A program made the position numbers and the translations under genes. The notes under the pieces are model-generated. The model had not been told where the DNA came from. It did no database searches and was given only the letters and a program-made list of their open reading frames with translations. Positions 1-9,558 of a stretch of 64,000 nucleotides of DNA are shown piece by piece (position 1 is the first letter of the stretch; every line of letters starts with the position of its first letter). The DNA is from CAVQCJ01 sp963771835 (GTDB taxonomy: Bacteria > Actinomycetota > Actinomycetes > Prado026): NCBI GenBank assembly GCA_963771835.1, contig CAVYVA010000001.1, positions 62,001-126,000 on the forward strand, written 5' to 3'.

Positions 1-441
1 CGCAGCCTGGTCGACGGCGCGACGTACCTGTTCACCAACGAGTACGAGGCGGCGCTCACCGAGCAGAAGACCGGCTGGACCGGCGAAGAGATCCTCGAGC
101 GCGTCGGCACCCGGGTGACCACGCTGGGGGCCAAGGGCGCGCTGGTCGAGCAGCGTGGCGAGCCCGCCGTATTCGTGCACTGCCCGCAGGAGGAGCGCCG
201 GGCCGACCCGACCGGGGTCGGCGACGCGTTCCGGGCCGGGTTCCTGGCTGCGATCGCGTGGGAGCTCTCGCCCGAGCGGGCCTGCCAGGTCGGGTCGATG
301 CTGGCGACGTACGTGATCGAGACGGTCGGCACGCAGGAGTACGAGGTGGGGCAGGCCGCGATGGTGGACCGGCTGCGGACGGCCTACGGCAAGCACGCGG
401 CCGAGGAGATCGGCGCGCACGTCCGCTGCCTACGGCCCTGA
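1..441 (+). CDS. PfkB-family carbohydrate/nucleoside kinase, C-terminal part
   Basis: The reading frame is open from the first base of the window to a TGA at 439, so the N-terminus lies outside. The visible 146 residues carry the PfkB signature 2 (DPTGVGDAFRAGFL), which holds the catalytic Asp of GDAF and the anion hole. Family members transfer phosphate from ATP to ribose, fructose or adenosine; actinobacterial homologues in this context are often called adenosine kinase, but substrate cannot be read from this fragment. The next gene, aat, follows without a gap. Family confidence is high, substrate confidence low. Confidence 0.85.
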   Translation, partial: RSLVDGATYLFTNEYEAALTEQKTGWTGEEILERVGTRVTTLGAKGALVEQRGEPAVFVHCPQEERRADPTGVGDAFRAGFLAAIAWELSPERACQVGSMLATYVIETVGTQEYEVGQAAMVDRLRTAYGKHAAEEIGAHVRCLRP

Positions 442-1103
442 GCGACCTGTTCGGGGTCGGTCTCGACCTGCAGCCGGCGACGCTCGTCGCCGCGTACCGG
501 TCCGGGCTGTTCCCGATGCGGCTGAACGGCCGCCGCGGGCGGCTCGGCTGGTGGTCGCCCGACCCCCGCGGCGTGCTGCCGCTGGACGGGCTGCGGGTCA
601 CCCGCTCGCTGCGCCAGTCCGCGCGGCGGTACACGGTCACGGTCGACACCGACTTCGCCGCCGTGCTGGCCGGGTGCGCCGACCGGCACCGGCCGGGCGG
701 GTGGATCGGCGCCGACATCCGGGCGGCGTACACCGAGCTGGCCCGGCTCGGCGTCGTGCACTCGGTCGAAGCCAGGGACCGGGTCGGCGGCCGGTTGCTC
801 GGCGGCCTGTACGGGGTCTGCATCGGCGGGCTCTTCGCCGGCGAGTCGATGTTCCACGTCGAGCCGGACGGGCGGGACGCGTCGAAGGTGGCGCTGGCCG
901 CCCTGGTCGGGATCCTCTCCGGCGACGGGGTCGCCGGGCGGTTGCTGGACGTGCAGTGGTGCACGCCGCACCTGGCGTCGCTGGGCGCCGTCGCGATGCC
1001 CCGCGAGCAGTACCTGGAGCGGCTGGCGTCGGCGTTGCGGCTGCCGCCCCCGCCGCAGTTCGCTCAGGCGCCGGCCGGGTCGGAGCCGATCCGGAGCACG
1101 TAG
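438..1103 (+). CDS. aat: Leucyl/phenylalanyl-tRNA--protein transferase
   Basis: Transfers Leu or Phe from aminoacyl-tRNA to N-terminal Arg/Lys of proteins, marking them for the ClpS/ClpAP N-end rule pathway. The motif YRSGLFPM near the N-terminus, WWSPDPRGVLPL, GLYGVCIGGLFAGESMF and DVQWCTPHLASLGA are all diagnostic of the Aat family. From about 438 the protein is 221 residues, close to the family's usual 220-240. No ATG, GTG or TTG lies at the expected position: the only near-start codon is CTG at 438, overlapping the stop of the upstream kinase. The true start is therefore unresolved, and a sequence error near 430-450 is possible. The 3' end overlaps the convergent tusA-like gene by 40 nt. 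Confidence 0.85.
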   Translation: MSDLFGVGLDLQPATLVAAYRSGLFPMRLNGRRGRLGWWSPDPRGVLPLDGLRVTRSLRQSARRYTVTVDTDFAAVLAGCADRHRPGGWIGADIRAAYTELARLGVVHSVEARDRVGGRLLGGLYGVCIGGLFAGESMFHVEPDGRDASKVALAALVGILSGDGVAGRLLDVQWCTPHLASLGAVAMPREQYLERLASALRLPPPPQFAQAPAGSEPIRST

Positions 1104-1333
1104 GCCGTGACAGCGGTGACTGTTCCCTCCGGTTCCGCACCGACGTACGTGTGCCCGCGCATCCGGCACCAGGCGGGGACGTCGGTGGCCGCGGCCGGGT
1201 CGTCGGACAGCAGGCGGACGACCGCGCCGGGCGGGACCTCGGCGTCGGCCAGCCGGCGGGCCAGCTCGAGCACGGGCATCGGGCAGCGCAGGCCCACCGC
1301 GTCGACGACGAGCGACGCCGGTCCGGTCGTCAC
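1064..1333 (-). CDS. TusA/SirA-family sulfurtransferase
   Basis: An 89-residue sulfur carrier of the TusA family. The catalytic Cys sits in the family motif LRCPMPVLELARRL near residue 17, where it would accept persulfide sulfur. The GTG start at 1333 overlaps the stop of the upstream cysteine desulfurase by 4 nt, so the two are probably translationally coupled and the desulfurase is the likely sulfur donor. The downstream target (tRNA thiolation, molybdopterin or another pathway) is not shown by the sequence. The gene runs into the convergent aat gene. Confidence 0.85.
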   Translation of the reverse strand: MTTGPASLVVDAVGLRCPMPVLELARRLADAEVPPGAVVRLLSDDPAAATDVPAWCRMRGHTYVGAEPEGTVTAVTAYVLRIGSDPAGA

Positions 1334-2533
1334 AGCCCACCCGCCCCGAACGACGATCGCACCCGGTCGACGGCGTCGGGCAGCACGTCCAGGAACCGAT
1401 GGACGTCCGCCTCGGCCACGCCACGGGGGAGCGAGACCCGCAGGTTCCCCTGGGTCAGCGCACCCATCGCGACCAGGACGTGGCTGGGCTCCAGGCTGGA
1501 CGCGCTGCACGCCGACCCGGAGGTGACCGCGAACCCGGCCCGGTCCAGCTCGGCCAGCAAGGCCTCGCCGTGGACGTACAGGAAGCTGAAGGTCACCAGG
1601 TGCGGCAGGCGGCGGACCGCGTCGCCGAGCACGACGGTGTCCGGCACCCGACGCGGGACGTCGGCCCGGAGCCGGTCGACGAGCCCGCGCAGCCGGGCGT
1701 CCTCGGTCGCCGACCGTGCCGTCACCGCCTCGAGGGCGGCGGCGGCGGCGACCGCACCGGCGACGTGCTCGAACCCGGGCACCCTCGGGTCGGTAGCTGC
1801 GGTCGTCCGGCGGCGACGGCGAGCGCCAGCGCACCCCGGTCCGGACCGCGAGCACCCCGACGCCGGCCGGGCCGCCCCACTTGTGCGCGCTCGCCGTGAG
1901 CACGTCCCACCCGGCGGGCAGCGGGCCGTGCCCGACGCTCGCCGCCGCGTCGACGAGCAGGGGCACCCCGGCGGCCGCGCACGCCTGCGCCGCCTCGGCC
2001 ACCGGCTGCTCGGTGCCGACCTCCTGGTTGGCCGTCTGCAGGCAGGCCAGCGCGACCCCTGGCCCGCGCACCGCGGCGGTGAACGCGGCGGTGTCGACCC
2101 GGCCGTCGGCGTCCACCCCGACCAGCGTCACGTCCTCCTCGGTGCACCCGGCCCGGACGGCGTGCAGGACGGCCGAGTGCTCGACCGCCGAGGCCACCCG
2201 CCGGGTCCCGGTGCGGACCCGGCCCAGGACGAGGCCGGCCACCCCGAGGTGCACGGCCTGGGTCCCGGACGCGGTGAACGAGACCTCGTCGGGCCGGCAG
2301 CCGAGCGCGTCGGCGACCGACTCGCGGGCGGTGTCGAGCAGCACCCGCGAGCGCCGTCCGGCCGCGTAGGGACGGGCCGGGTCGGCCCAGGCGGCCGTGT
2401 CGGCGGCCGCCAGCGCCAGCCGCGCGGCCGGGTGCAGCGGCTCACCGGAGGCGGCGTCCAGGTAGCCCCGGCGGCGGGGTCGGTCCCGGCGGCCCGGCGG
2501 GTCCGGGTCCGGGCGTCTCGAGGAGCACGTCAT
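1330..2533 (-). CDS. Cysteine desulfurase (NifS/IscS class V aminotransferase), frame-disrupted
   Basis: PLP enzyme removing sulfur from cysteine. The N-terminal part begins at ATG 2533 and includes TASGTQAVHLGVAG, DAAASVGHGPLP and the PLP-lysine motif SAHKWGGPAGVGV. The C-terminal part, in another frame, carries the substrate-cysteine loop TSGSACSASSLEPSHVL. The frames join near 1785-1800; deleting one G there restores a single reading frame of about 400 residues, normal for the family. All key residues survive, so this is more likely an assembly insertion than a dead gene. It is divergent from ctaC and coupled to the downstream TusA-like gene. Confidence 0.85.
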
Positions 2534-2595
2534 GGACCCTGCCACGGGCCGCGCCGAGGGGGCCACCCAGCCGGGCGGGACCCGGTCCCCTGCGC

Positions 2596-2601
2596 TAACG
2601 T
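2596..2601 (+). promoter_or_regulatory. Candidate -10 element for the ctaC-ctaD-ctaF operon
   Basis: TAACGT matches the TANNNT consensus used by many genes in this window. It lies in the 140-nt divergent region between the desulfurase and ctaC and would give a leader of about 65 nt before the ctaC start. I see no convincing -35 hexamer, so this is tentative. Confidence 0.35.
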
Positions 2602-2673
2602 GTGGCGGGTTCGGAGCACTGTCCCCAGACGTCCCCGGGTGTTCCCGCTGAGCAGATCCGGAGTGGGCAAGAG

Positions 2674-3507
2674 GTGAGTCGCAGCACTGCGCGCAGGAGC
2701 GTGCTCGCCGGTGCCGGGCTGGCCGCGATGGCGGTCGTCCTGTCCGGCTGCACCCCGGCCGACATCCCGCCGATGCTCGACATGTCCAGCCCGGTCACCA
2801 AAGAGGGCGAGAGGATCTACTCGCTCTGGCAGGGGTCCTGGGTGGCGGCGTGGATCGTCGGGGCGATCACCTGGGGACTGATCCTGTGGGCCGTGGTCGC
2901 GTACCGCCGGCGGGCGGCGACGGCGCCCCCGCAGACCCGGTACAACCTGCCGATCGAGGCCATGTACACCGTCCTGCCGCTGATCGTCATCGCCGTGCTC
3001 TTCGGCTACACCGCGCGCGACCAGACGCAGATCCTCAAGGTCAGCGCGCACCCGGACAACAACGTCAACGTCGTGGCGTTCCGGTGGAGCTGGACGTTCA
3101 ACTACCTCGACCAGAACGCCTACGACGTCGGCACCCCGCAGGAGCTGCCCACGCTGTACCTGCCGGTGAACGAGACGGTGAAGTTCACCCTCACCTCGCC
3201 GGACGTCATCCACTCGTTCTGGATCCCGGCCTTCCTGTTCAAGATGGACGTGATCCCGGGCAAGGCCAACCAGTTCGAGCTGACCCCGACCAAGATCGGG
3301 ACGTACTCGGGCAAGTGCGCCGAGCTGTGCGGCGTCGACCACTCGCGGATGCTGTTCGTCGTGAAGGTGGTCAGCGCCGACGACTTCGCGAGGCACATGG
3401 CCGACCTGAAGGCCAGCGGTCAGGTCGGGCTGCTGCAGACCGGCCGGGTCACCGACTCGGTCACCGGTGACACGCAGGGTCGAACCACCATCGGAGGCAG
3501 CTCGTGA
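2674..3507 (+). CDS. ctaC: Cytochrome c oxidase subunit II
   Basis: Subunit II of the aa3 oxidase, receiving electrons from the bcc complex through its dinuclear CuA centre. The GTG start at 2674 gives an N-terminal signal with a lipobox (LSGC, Cys26), so it is probably a lipoprotein. Two membrane helices follow (about residues 50-75 and 95-115), then the periplasmic cupredoxin domain. CuA ligands are visible in CAELCGVDHSRM with the upstream His of DVIHSFWIPAF. The stop overlaps the ctaD start in GTGA, typical of a tightly coupled operon. Confidence 0.97.
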   Translation: MSRSTARRSVLAGAGLAAMAVVLSGCTPADIPPMLDMSSPVTKEGERIYSLWQGSWVAAWIVGAITWGLILWAVVAYRRRAATAPPQTRYNLPIEAMYTVLPLIVIAVLFGYTARDQTQILKVSAHPDNNVNVVAFRWSWTFNYLDQNAYDVGTPQELPTLYLPVNETVKFTLTSPDVIHSFWIPAFLFKMDVIPGKANQFELTPTKIGTYSGKCAELCGVDHSRMLFVVKVVSADDFARHMADLKASGQVGLLQTGRVTDSVTGDTQGRTTIGGSS

Positions 3508-5222
3508 CCGTCGTCGGTGACCCGTCCGTCACGGCCGAGACCCACGCCCCGGCGGTCGCGGCGCCGGTCCGCCTGCCGCGGGGCAAGATCGTCGTCAGCT
3601 GGATGACCTCGACCGACCACAAGATCATCGGCTACATGTACATCATCGCCTCGTTCGTCTTCTTCCTGTTCGGCGGCGTGCTGGCGCTGATCATGCGCGC
3701 CGAGCTGGCCAGGCCGGGGCTGCAGTTCCTGTCGAACGAGCAGTACAACCAGCTGTTCACCATGCACGGCACGATCATGCTGCTGATGTTCGCGACCCCG
3801 CTGTTCATCGGCTTCGGCAACGCGATCATGCCGCTGCAGATCGGCTCGCCGGACGTGGCGTTCCCGCGGCTGAACATGCTCAGCTTCTACCTGTTCCTGT
3901 TCGGCAGCCTGACCGTCGTGGCCGGGTTCCTGACGCCCAACGGCGCCGCCGACTTCGGCTGGTTCGCCTACGCGCCGCTCAACGACGTCGTGCACTCGCC
4001 GGGCGCCGGCGCGGACATGTGGATCGTGGGGCTGGCGCTGTCCGGCCTGGGCACCATCCTCGGCGGCGTCAACTTCATCACCACGGTGCTGACCATGCGC
4101 GCCCCGGGCATGACGATGTTCCGGATGCCGATCTTCACCTGGAACATCTTCGTCACGTCGGTGCTGGTGCTGCTCGCGTTCCCGGTGCTGGCCGCGGCGC
4201 TGCTCACGCTCGAGGTCGACCGGGCCTTCGGCGCCCAGGTCTTCGACGCCTCCAACGGCGGCCCGATCATGTGGCAGCACCTGTTCTGGTTCTTCGGCCA
4301 TCCCGAGGTCTACATCATCGCGCTGCCGTTCTTCGGGATCGTCTCCGAGGTCATCCCGGTGTTCAGCCGCAAGCCGATCTTCGGCTACAAGGGCCTGGTC
4401 TTCGCCACCCTCGCGATCGCGGCGCTCTCGGTCGCGGTGTGGGCCCACCACATGTACGTGACCGGCGCGGTCCTGCTGCCGTTCTTCGCCTTCATGACCA
4501 TGCTCATCGCCGTGCCGACCGGCGTGAAGTTCTTCAACTGGATCGGCACGATGTGGCGAGGGTCGGTGTCCCTGGACACACCCATGCTCTGGGTCATCGG
4601 GTTCCTGGTCACGTTCCTGTTCGGCGGCCTGACCGGGATCATCCTGTCCTCGCCGCCGCTGGACTTCCCGGTCTCGGACTCGTACTTCGTGGTGGCGCAC
4701 TTCCACTACGTGGTGTTCGGCACCGTCGTGTTCGCGATGTTCGCCGGCTTCTACTTCTGGTGGCCGAAGTGGACCGGCAGGATGCTCGACGAGCGGCTCG
4801 GCAAGCTGCACTTCTGGCTGCTGTTCGTCGGGTTCCACACGACGTTCCTCATCCAGCACTGGCTCGGCGTCGAGGGCATGGCCCGCCGCTACGCCGACTA
4901 CCTGGCCGGCGACGGGTTCACCACCCAGAACACGATCTCGACGATCGGCGCGTTCATCCTCGGCGCCTCCACGCTGCCGTTCATCTGGAACGTCTACAAG
5001 ACCGCCAAGCACGCCCCACGCGTCCAGGTCGACGACCCGTGGGGCTGGGGCCGCTCGATGGAGTGGGCCACCTCCTGCCCGCCGCCGCGGCACAACTTCG
5101 TCTCGCTGCCGCGGATCCGCTCGGAGTCGCCCGCGTTCGACCTGCACCACCCCGAGCTGGCGCCCAACCCGGCGCCTCGGCCGGCGGTCCCGGTCGGCGC
5201 CGGGGGCGGTGACCACCCGTGA
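3504..5222 (+). CDS. ctaD: Cytochrome c oxidase subunit I
   Basis: Catalytic subunit of the aa3 oxidase, 572 residues and about 12 helices. It contains the heme a, heme a3 and CuB sites: HGTIMLLMF for the low-spin heme, WFFGHPEVYIIALP with the cross-linked His-Tyr pair of CuB, WAHHMYVTG for the two further CuB histidines, and HFHYVV for the heme a3 and a axial ligands. The gene overlaps ctaC at its start and ctaF at its end. The length is standard for actinobacteria. Confidence 0.98.
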   Translation: MTVVGDPSVTAETHAPAVAAPVRLPRGKIVVSWMTSTDHKIIGYMYIIASFVFFLFGGVLALIMRAELARPGLQFLSNEQYNQLFTMHGTIMLLMFATPLFIGFGNAIMPLQIGSPDVAFPRLNMLSFYLFLFGSLTVVAGFLTPNGAADFGWFAYAPLNDVVHSPGAGADMWIVGLALSGLGTILGGVNFITTVLTMRAPGMTMFRMPIFTWNIFVTSVLVLLAFPVLAAALLTLEVDRAFGAQVFDASNGGPIMWQHLFWFFGHPEVYIIALPFFGIVSEVIPVFSRKPIFGYKGLVFATLAIAALSVAVWAHHMYVTGAVLLPFFAFMTMLIAVPTGVKFFNWIGTMWRGSVSLDTPMLWVIGFLVTFLFGGLTGIILSSPPLDFPVSDSYFVVAHFHYVVFGTVVFAMFAGFYFWWPKWTGRMLDERLGKLHFWLLFVGFHTTFLIQHWLGVEGMARRYADYLAGDGFTTQNTISTIGAFILGASTLPFIWNVYKTAKHAPRVQVDDPWGWGRSMEWATSCPPPRHNFVSLPRIRSESPAFDLHHPELAPNPAPRPAVPVGAGGGDHP

Positions 5223-5617
5223 AGACCGAGGGGCGCATCTTCGCCGGGCTGGCGATCTTCTTCGTGGTCGTGGCCGCGGTGTACGGGGAGCTGTCCCGCG
5301 AGGTCATCGGTACCACGGCCCTGGTGCTCAGCGGCGCCCTGGCCCTGGCGATCGGCTTCTACAGCCTGCGGCTGGCGGCCCGGCTCGGCCCGCGGCCGGA
5401 GGACCGCCCCGACGCCGACATCGACGAGGGGGCCGGGGAGTACGGCTTCTACAGCCCGCACAGCTGGTGGCCGCTGCCGACGGCGCTGTCCGCGGCGATC
5501 ATGATGCTGGGGTTCGTCTTCGGCTGGTGGCTGACCGTGCTCGGTGCGTTCCTGCTGATCTCCTGCGCGGTCGGGTTCGTGTTCGAGTACTACCGCGGGT
5601 ACCACGCGGAGGGCTGA
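5219..5617 (+). CDS. ctaF: Cytochrome c oxidase subunit IV (actinobacterial type)
   Basis: A 132-residue membrane protein starting at a GTG that overlaps the ctaD stop by 4 nt. Two N-terminal helices (about residues 5-55) are followed by a loop with GEYGFYSPHSWWPLP, diagnostic of the actinobacterial CtaF family, and then two more helices. In mycobacterial supercomplex structures CtaF packs on CtaD. It is the third gene of the cta operon. Confidence 0.93.
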   Translation: MKTEGRIFAGLAIFFVVVAAVYGELSREVIGTTALVLSGALALAIGFYSLRLAARLGPRPEDRPDADIDEGAGEYGFYSPHSWWPLPTALSAAIMMLGFVFGWWLTVLGAFLLISCAVGFVFEYYRGYHAEG

Positions 5618-5641
5618 CCATCCGGACCACCAGCTCGCCCC

Positions 5642-6790
5642 TTGCTCGTCCTGCTGCTGGCCGTCCTCGTCGCGGGCTGCTCGGGCGGCGGAGTGCCGCC
5701 CGGTCCCGGCAACCCGTCCGGCTCCGCGGTGGTCGTGGGCTTCGCGCCGAAGGGCGGGGCCGTCTCGGTACGCCCGGACGCCCTGGTCAGGGTCGCCGCC
5801 GCGTCCGGGCGGCTGACCGCCGTCGACGTGCGCCCGCAGGGCGGTACGGCGGCGGTCCCCGGCGTGCTCAGCGCCGACGGCAGCACCTGGACCGCGCAGG
5901 CGGGCACCCTCCTGGCGCTCGACACCGTGTACGTGGTCGAGGCGCACGCGGTGGACACCGACGGGCGCGGCCGTTCGGTGCGGTCCACGTTCACGACGTT
6001 GCGCCCGAAGGGTGTGCTGAACACCGTGATCACGCCCGGCGACGGTGCGCTCGTCGGCGTGGGGATGCCGCTCATGGTCAAGTTCACCCAGAAGGTGACC
6101 GACCGCGCGGCCGTCGAGCGGGCCCTGTCGGTCGAGATGTCGAAGCCGGTCGAGGGTTCCTGGCGCTGGTTCAGCAGCGAGGAGATCCACTTCCGGCCGA
6201 AGACCTACTGGCCGGCCGGCGAGCACGTGGACGTCACGTTCCACCTGGCCGGAGTCGATGCGGGCGGGGGCGTGTGGGGCGACCACGACCGGACGTTCAG
6301 CTTCGACGTGGCACCCAGCGCGCTGGTCAGCACGGTCGACATCACCGCGCACACGATGACGGTCACGAAGAACGGCTCCGTGCTCAGGGTCATCCCGATC
6401 ACCACCGGCAAGGACGGCTACCTGACCCGCGGCGGGACCAAGGTCATCATCACCAAGGAGCGGACCAGGCTGATGGACTCCACCACGGTGGACATCCCGC
6501 CCGGCAGCCCGGACGCCTACCACCTGACGGTCGACTACGCGCTCCGGCTGACCTGGTCGGGCGAGTTCGTGCACGCCGCCCCCTGGTCGGTCGCGCACCA
6601 GGGGCACGAGAACGTCAGCCACGGCTGCACCGGCATGAGCACGGCCAACGCCGCCTGGTTCTACTCGATCAGCCACATCGGGGACGTCGTGCGGTACGTG
6701 CACTCGACACGCACGCTCGAGCCGGGCAACGGCTACACCGACTGGAACCTGTCCTGGGCCGCCTGGACGGCGGGCAGCGCCGTCGGCTAG
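5642..6790 (+). CDS. L,D-transpeptidase, lipoprotein (YkuD family with Ig-like repeats)
   Basis: Cell-wall enzyme that forms 3-3 cross-links in peptidoglycan. The 382-residue protein has a lipobox (VAGC, Cys13), two Ig-like regions and a C-terminal YkuD domain with HQGHENVSHGCTGMS, holding catalytic His and Cys (Cys329). This architecture matches mycobacterial LdtA/LdtB-like enzymes. The TTG start at 5642 is the only usual start codon before the lipobox and no Shine-Dalgarno sequence is evident. It lies 24 nt after ctaF and ends in CTAG, tail to tail with qcrB. Confidence 0.9.
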   Translation: MLVLLLAVLVAGCSGGGVPPGPGNPSGSAVVVGFAPKGGAVSVRPDALVRVAAASGRLTAVDVRPQGGTAAVPGVLSADGSTWTAQAGTLLALDTVYVVEAHAVDTDGRGRSVRSTFTTLRPKGVLNTVITPGDGALVGVGMPLMVKFTQKVTDRAAVERALSVEMSKPVEGSWRWFSSEEIHFRPKTYWPAGEHVDVTFHLAGVDAGGGVWGDHDRTFSFDVAPSALVSTVDITAHTMTVTKNGSVLRVIPITTGKDGYLTRGGTKVIITKERTRLMDSTTVDIPPGSPDAYHLTVDYALRLTWSGEFVHAAPWSVAHQGHENVSHGCTGMSTANAAWFYSISHIGDVVRYVHSTRTLEPGNGYTDWNLSWAAWTAGSAVG

Positions 6791-8527
6791 TGCGGCTGGC
6801 TGGCGCGGACTGCTGCGGGTCGGACGTCCCGGTCTCCAGCTGGCGGGCGTAACCATCGTTGAGCTCCTGCGCATGGTGCGCGCCGTGCTCGAGCTCCTCG
6901 GGGCTGGGCTTGTCGATCTGCTCGCCGAAGTACGCACGCGACAGGCGGGCGCGCATCCGCTGCACCGGGTTGACCCGCGGGTCGACGCCGTTCTCGTCCG
7001 GCTCGGTCTCCAGCTCCAGCGGCTGGTAGCGCTCGCCGGACAGCAGCAGGGCACGCTCCTCGGGCGACACCGGCGCGTGCACCTCGATGTACTCCCCGGA
7101 CGGCATCCGCATGATGGTGCCGGTCTCGTACCCGTGCAGGAGCTTGTCGCGGTCCCGCCGTTGCAGGCCCAGGCAGAACCGCTTCGTGATGACGTAGACG
7201 ATCGGTGGCAGCACGAAGAGCAGGACGCGCAGGGTCCACGTGATCTCGTTGATCGACAGCGAGAAGTGGGTGGCGATGATGTCGTTCCCGCCGGCGATCC
7301 AGAGCATCCCGTAGAACGCGATCGCCGTCGTCCCGAGCGCGGTGCGGGTGGGGACGTTGCGCGGCCGGTCCAGCACGTTGTGGTCGCGCCGGTCGCCGGT
7401 GACCCACTGCTCGATGAACGGGTACAGGCCGAGCGCGGTGAACAGGATGCCCGGCACCACCATGGCCGGGATCAGGATGTTCAGGCTGAGCGTGTGACCC
7501 CAGGCGGTGATCTCCCAGTTGGGCATCAGCCGGAGCGTGCCGTCCAGCCAGCCCATGTACCAGTCGGGCTGCGACCCGGCGGTGATCTGTGTGGGTGTGT
7601 ACGGCCCGAACATCCAGACCGGGTTGATCGTGGCGATCGCCCCGAGCAGGACCGAGAGTCCGAAGACGATGAAGAAGAAGCCGCCGGCCTTCGCCGTGTA
7701 GATCGGGAACAGCCGGTAGCCGACCACGTTGTGCTCGGTCCGCCCCATGCCGGGGTACTGGGTGTGCTTCTGGTACCAGATCATCATCAGGTGCGCGGTG
7801 ATCAGCGCGAGGATGATGCCGGGGACCAGCAGCACGTGCACGATGTACAGCCGTGGGGATGAAGCTGTCCCCGGGGAACTCCCCGCCGAACACCAGCATC
7901 GCCAGGTACGTGCCCACCACCGGGACCGCCTGGATGATGCCCTCGGTGATGCGCAGCCCGGTGCCGGACAGCAGGTCGTCCGGCAGCGAGTAGCCGGCGA
8001 AGCCCTCGACGATGCCCATCGTCAGCAGGACGACGCCGATGACCCAGTTGATCTCGCGCGGCTTGCGGAACGCGCCGGTGAAGAACACCCGGAACAGGTG
8101 GACGGTCATCGCCGCGAGGAACAGCAGCGCGGCCCAGTGGTGCACCTGCCGCATCAGCAGGCCGCCACGGATGTCGAACGAGATGTCCAGCGTCGACGCG
8201 TACGCCTCGGTCATCCGGATGCCGTTGAGCGGGACGTACGACCCGTGGTACGCGACGTCCACCATGGACGGCTTGAAGAACAGCGAGAGGTACACGCCGG
8301 TGAGCAGCAGCACGATGAAGCTGTAGAGGGCGATCTCGCCCAGCATGAACGACCAGTGGTCCGGGAAGATCTTGCTCAGGTTCTTCTTCAGGAACTTGGA
8401 GATGCTGATCCGGTCGTCCAGGTAGCCCGCGACCCCGCCGCCGGCCTTGACCAGCGGGTTGTTGACGTCGACGGCCCCGTCGGCGGCCGCGGTCGTCGTC
8501 GGCGCTGTGCTTGCCGTGCTCGCTCAT
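6787..8527 (-). CDS. qcrB: Ubiquinol-cytochrome c reductase cytochrome b subunit, frame-disrupted
   Basis: Cytochrome b of the bcc complex, oxidising menaquinol. The ATG at 8527 overlaps the qcrA stop. The N-terminal domain includes DHWSFMLGEIALYSF, LLMRQVHHWAALLFLAAMTV with heme ligands, and GYSLPDDLLSGTGLRI. The C-terminal domain includes PDWYMGWLDGTLRLMP. Two single-base insertions break the frame, one near 8490-8500 and one near 7850; removing one base at each site restores continuity. The 3' end is ambiguous: the repaired frame runs on to 6669, overlapping the transpeptidase, whereas the alternative frame stops at 6787 with ...ASQPH. A working respiratory subunit is the expected reality. 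Confidence 0.88.
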
Positions 8528-9558
8528 CCGCGCTCCCAGAAGCTGGGGCCGATCGGCTGGGTGAAGTCTCCGCGGGCCACGAGGTAGCCCTCCGAGTCGA
8601 CCGTGATCGCGAGCTGGGGCATGCTGCGGGCCGCCGGTCCGAAGACGACCTTGCCGGCGTCGGCCAGGTCGAACGTGGACTGGTGGCAGGGGCAGAGCAG
8701 GTGGTGGGTCTTCTGCTCGTACAGCGCGGTCGGGCAGCCCACGTGCGTGCAGATCTTGGAGTAGCAGAGGATGCCCTCGTAGTCCCAGTTCGGCCCCTGC
8801 TGCGCCTTGATCTCCTCCGGCCGCAGCCGCACCAGCACCACCGGGGCCTTGGCCCGGGCGTTCAGCGTGCCCTCGGTCTCCTCGATGTTGGCCAGCGTGT
8901 CCGGGACGCAGGACACCAGGCCGCCGAAGGGGATGTCCTCGGGCCGCAGCGGGTTCAGCGTCGGGTCGGTGACGATGCGGGTGCCCTTGGTCCAGATCGT
9001 GTGCCGCAGCTTGGTGCCCGGCATCGGGCCCAGGTCCTTCAGCAGCGGGACCGCGAACAGGGGCGTCGCCAGCAGCGCGCCGATCAGGGTGCGCCGGATC
9101 ATCTTGTACTTGAGGAAGCCGCTGGACTGGGTCCCGTCGAGGAAGTCCTCGACGGCCACGTCCCGCTCGTCGGCGTCGCCGCCGAGGGGGTGCCGCTCGG
9201 AGACCTCCTCGACGTCCGGCATGAGCTTCTTGGCCCAGTGGATCGCGCCGGCGCCCACGCAGAACAGCCCGACGCCCATCGTCATGCCGAGCCAGAAGTT
9301 GGACGCGCTCGTGCTCCCGATGAACGGGATCGTGACGACCTTGTCCTTGGGGATGTAGACGTACTCGAGCCAGAACGCGAACGGCGTGAGCATGCCGACG
9401 ACGAACAGCAGCGACACCTGCCGCTCGGCCCGCCGGGCCGCCCGCGGGTCGACGTCGGTGCGCCGGAGGTGGTGCTCGGGCAGCTGGTCGGCGGGGACGA
9501 GGTGCGCCCGCTCCGGGTCCGCCGGGTGCACGCCGGTGCCGGGGGTGTGCTCGCTCAT
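8524..9558 (-). CDS. qcrA: Rieske iron-sulfur subunit of the bcc complex
   Basis: A 344-residue Rieske protein with the three-helix N-terminal membrane region typical of actinobacterial QcrA. The [2Fe-2S] ligands are in CTHVGCP and CPCHQSTF near the C-terminus. It passes electrons from menaquinol oxidised in QcrB to the diheme QcrC. The ATG at 9558 overlaps the qcrC stop in ATGA, and its own stop overlaps the qcrB start, so qcrC-qcrA-qcrB form one translationally coupled operon with ctaE. Confidence 0.96.
   Translation of the reverse strand: MSEHTPGTGVHPADPERAHLVPADQLPEHHLRRTDVDPRAARRAERQVSLLFVVGMLTPFAFWLEYVYIPKDKVVTIPFIGSTSASNFWLGMTMGVGLFCVGAGAIHWAKKLMPDVEEVSERHPLGGDADERDVAVEDFLDGTQSSGFLKYKMIRRTLIGALLATPLFAVPLLKDLGPMPGTKLRHTIWTKGTRIVTDPTLNPLRPEDIPFGGLVSCVPDTLANIEETEGTLNARAKAPVVLVRLRPEEIKAQQGPNWDYEGILCYSKICTHVGCPTALYEQKTHHLLCPCHQSTFDLADAGKVVFGPAARSMPQLAITVDSEGYLVARGDFTQPIGPSFWERG

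Noticed and set aside
1330..2533. Cysteine desulfurase as a true pseudogene
   Set aside because: Lys and Cys active-site motifs are intact on either side of one extra base, and the same insertion pattern affects essential respiratory genes.
3420..5216. Long minus-strand open frame antisense to ctaD
   Set aside because: Charged, repetitive His/Asp/Arg-rich translation typical of the antisense of a GC-rich membrane gene; ctaD itself is certain.
6669..6786. Extension of qcrB to the stop at 6669
   Set aside because: The extra 40 residues are low-complexity Arg/Ser/Pro and are antisense to the transpeptidase. Kept only as an ambiguity of the qcrB end, since the alternative end needs a further frame change.
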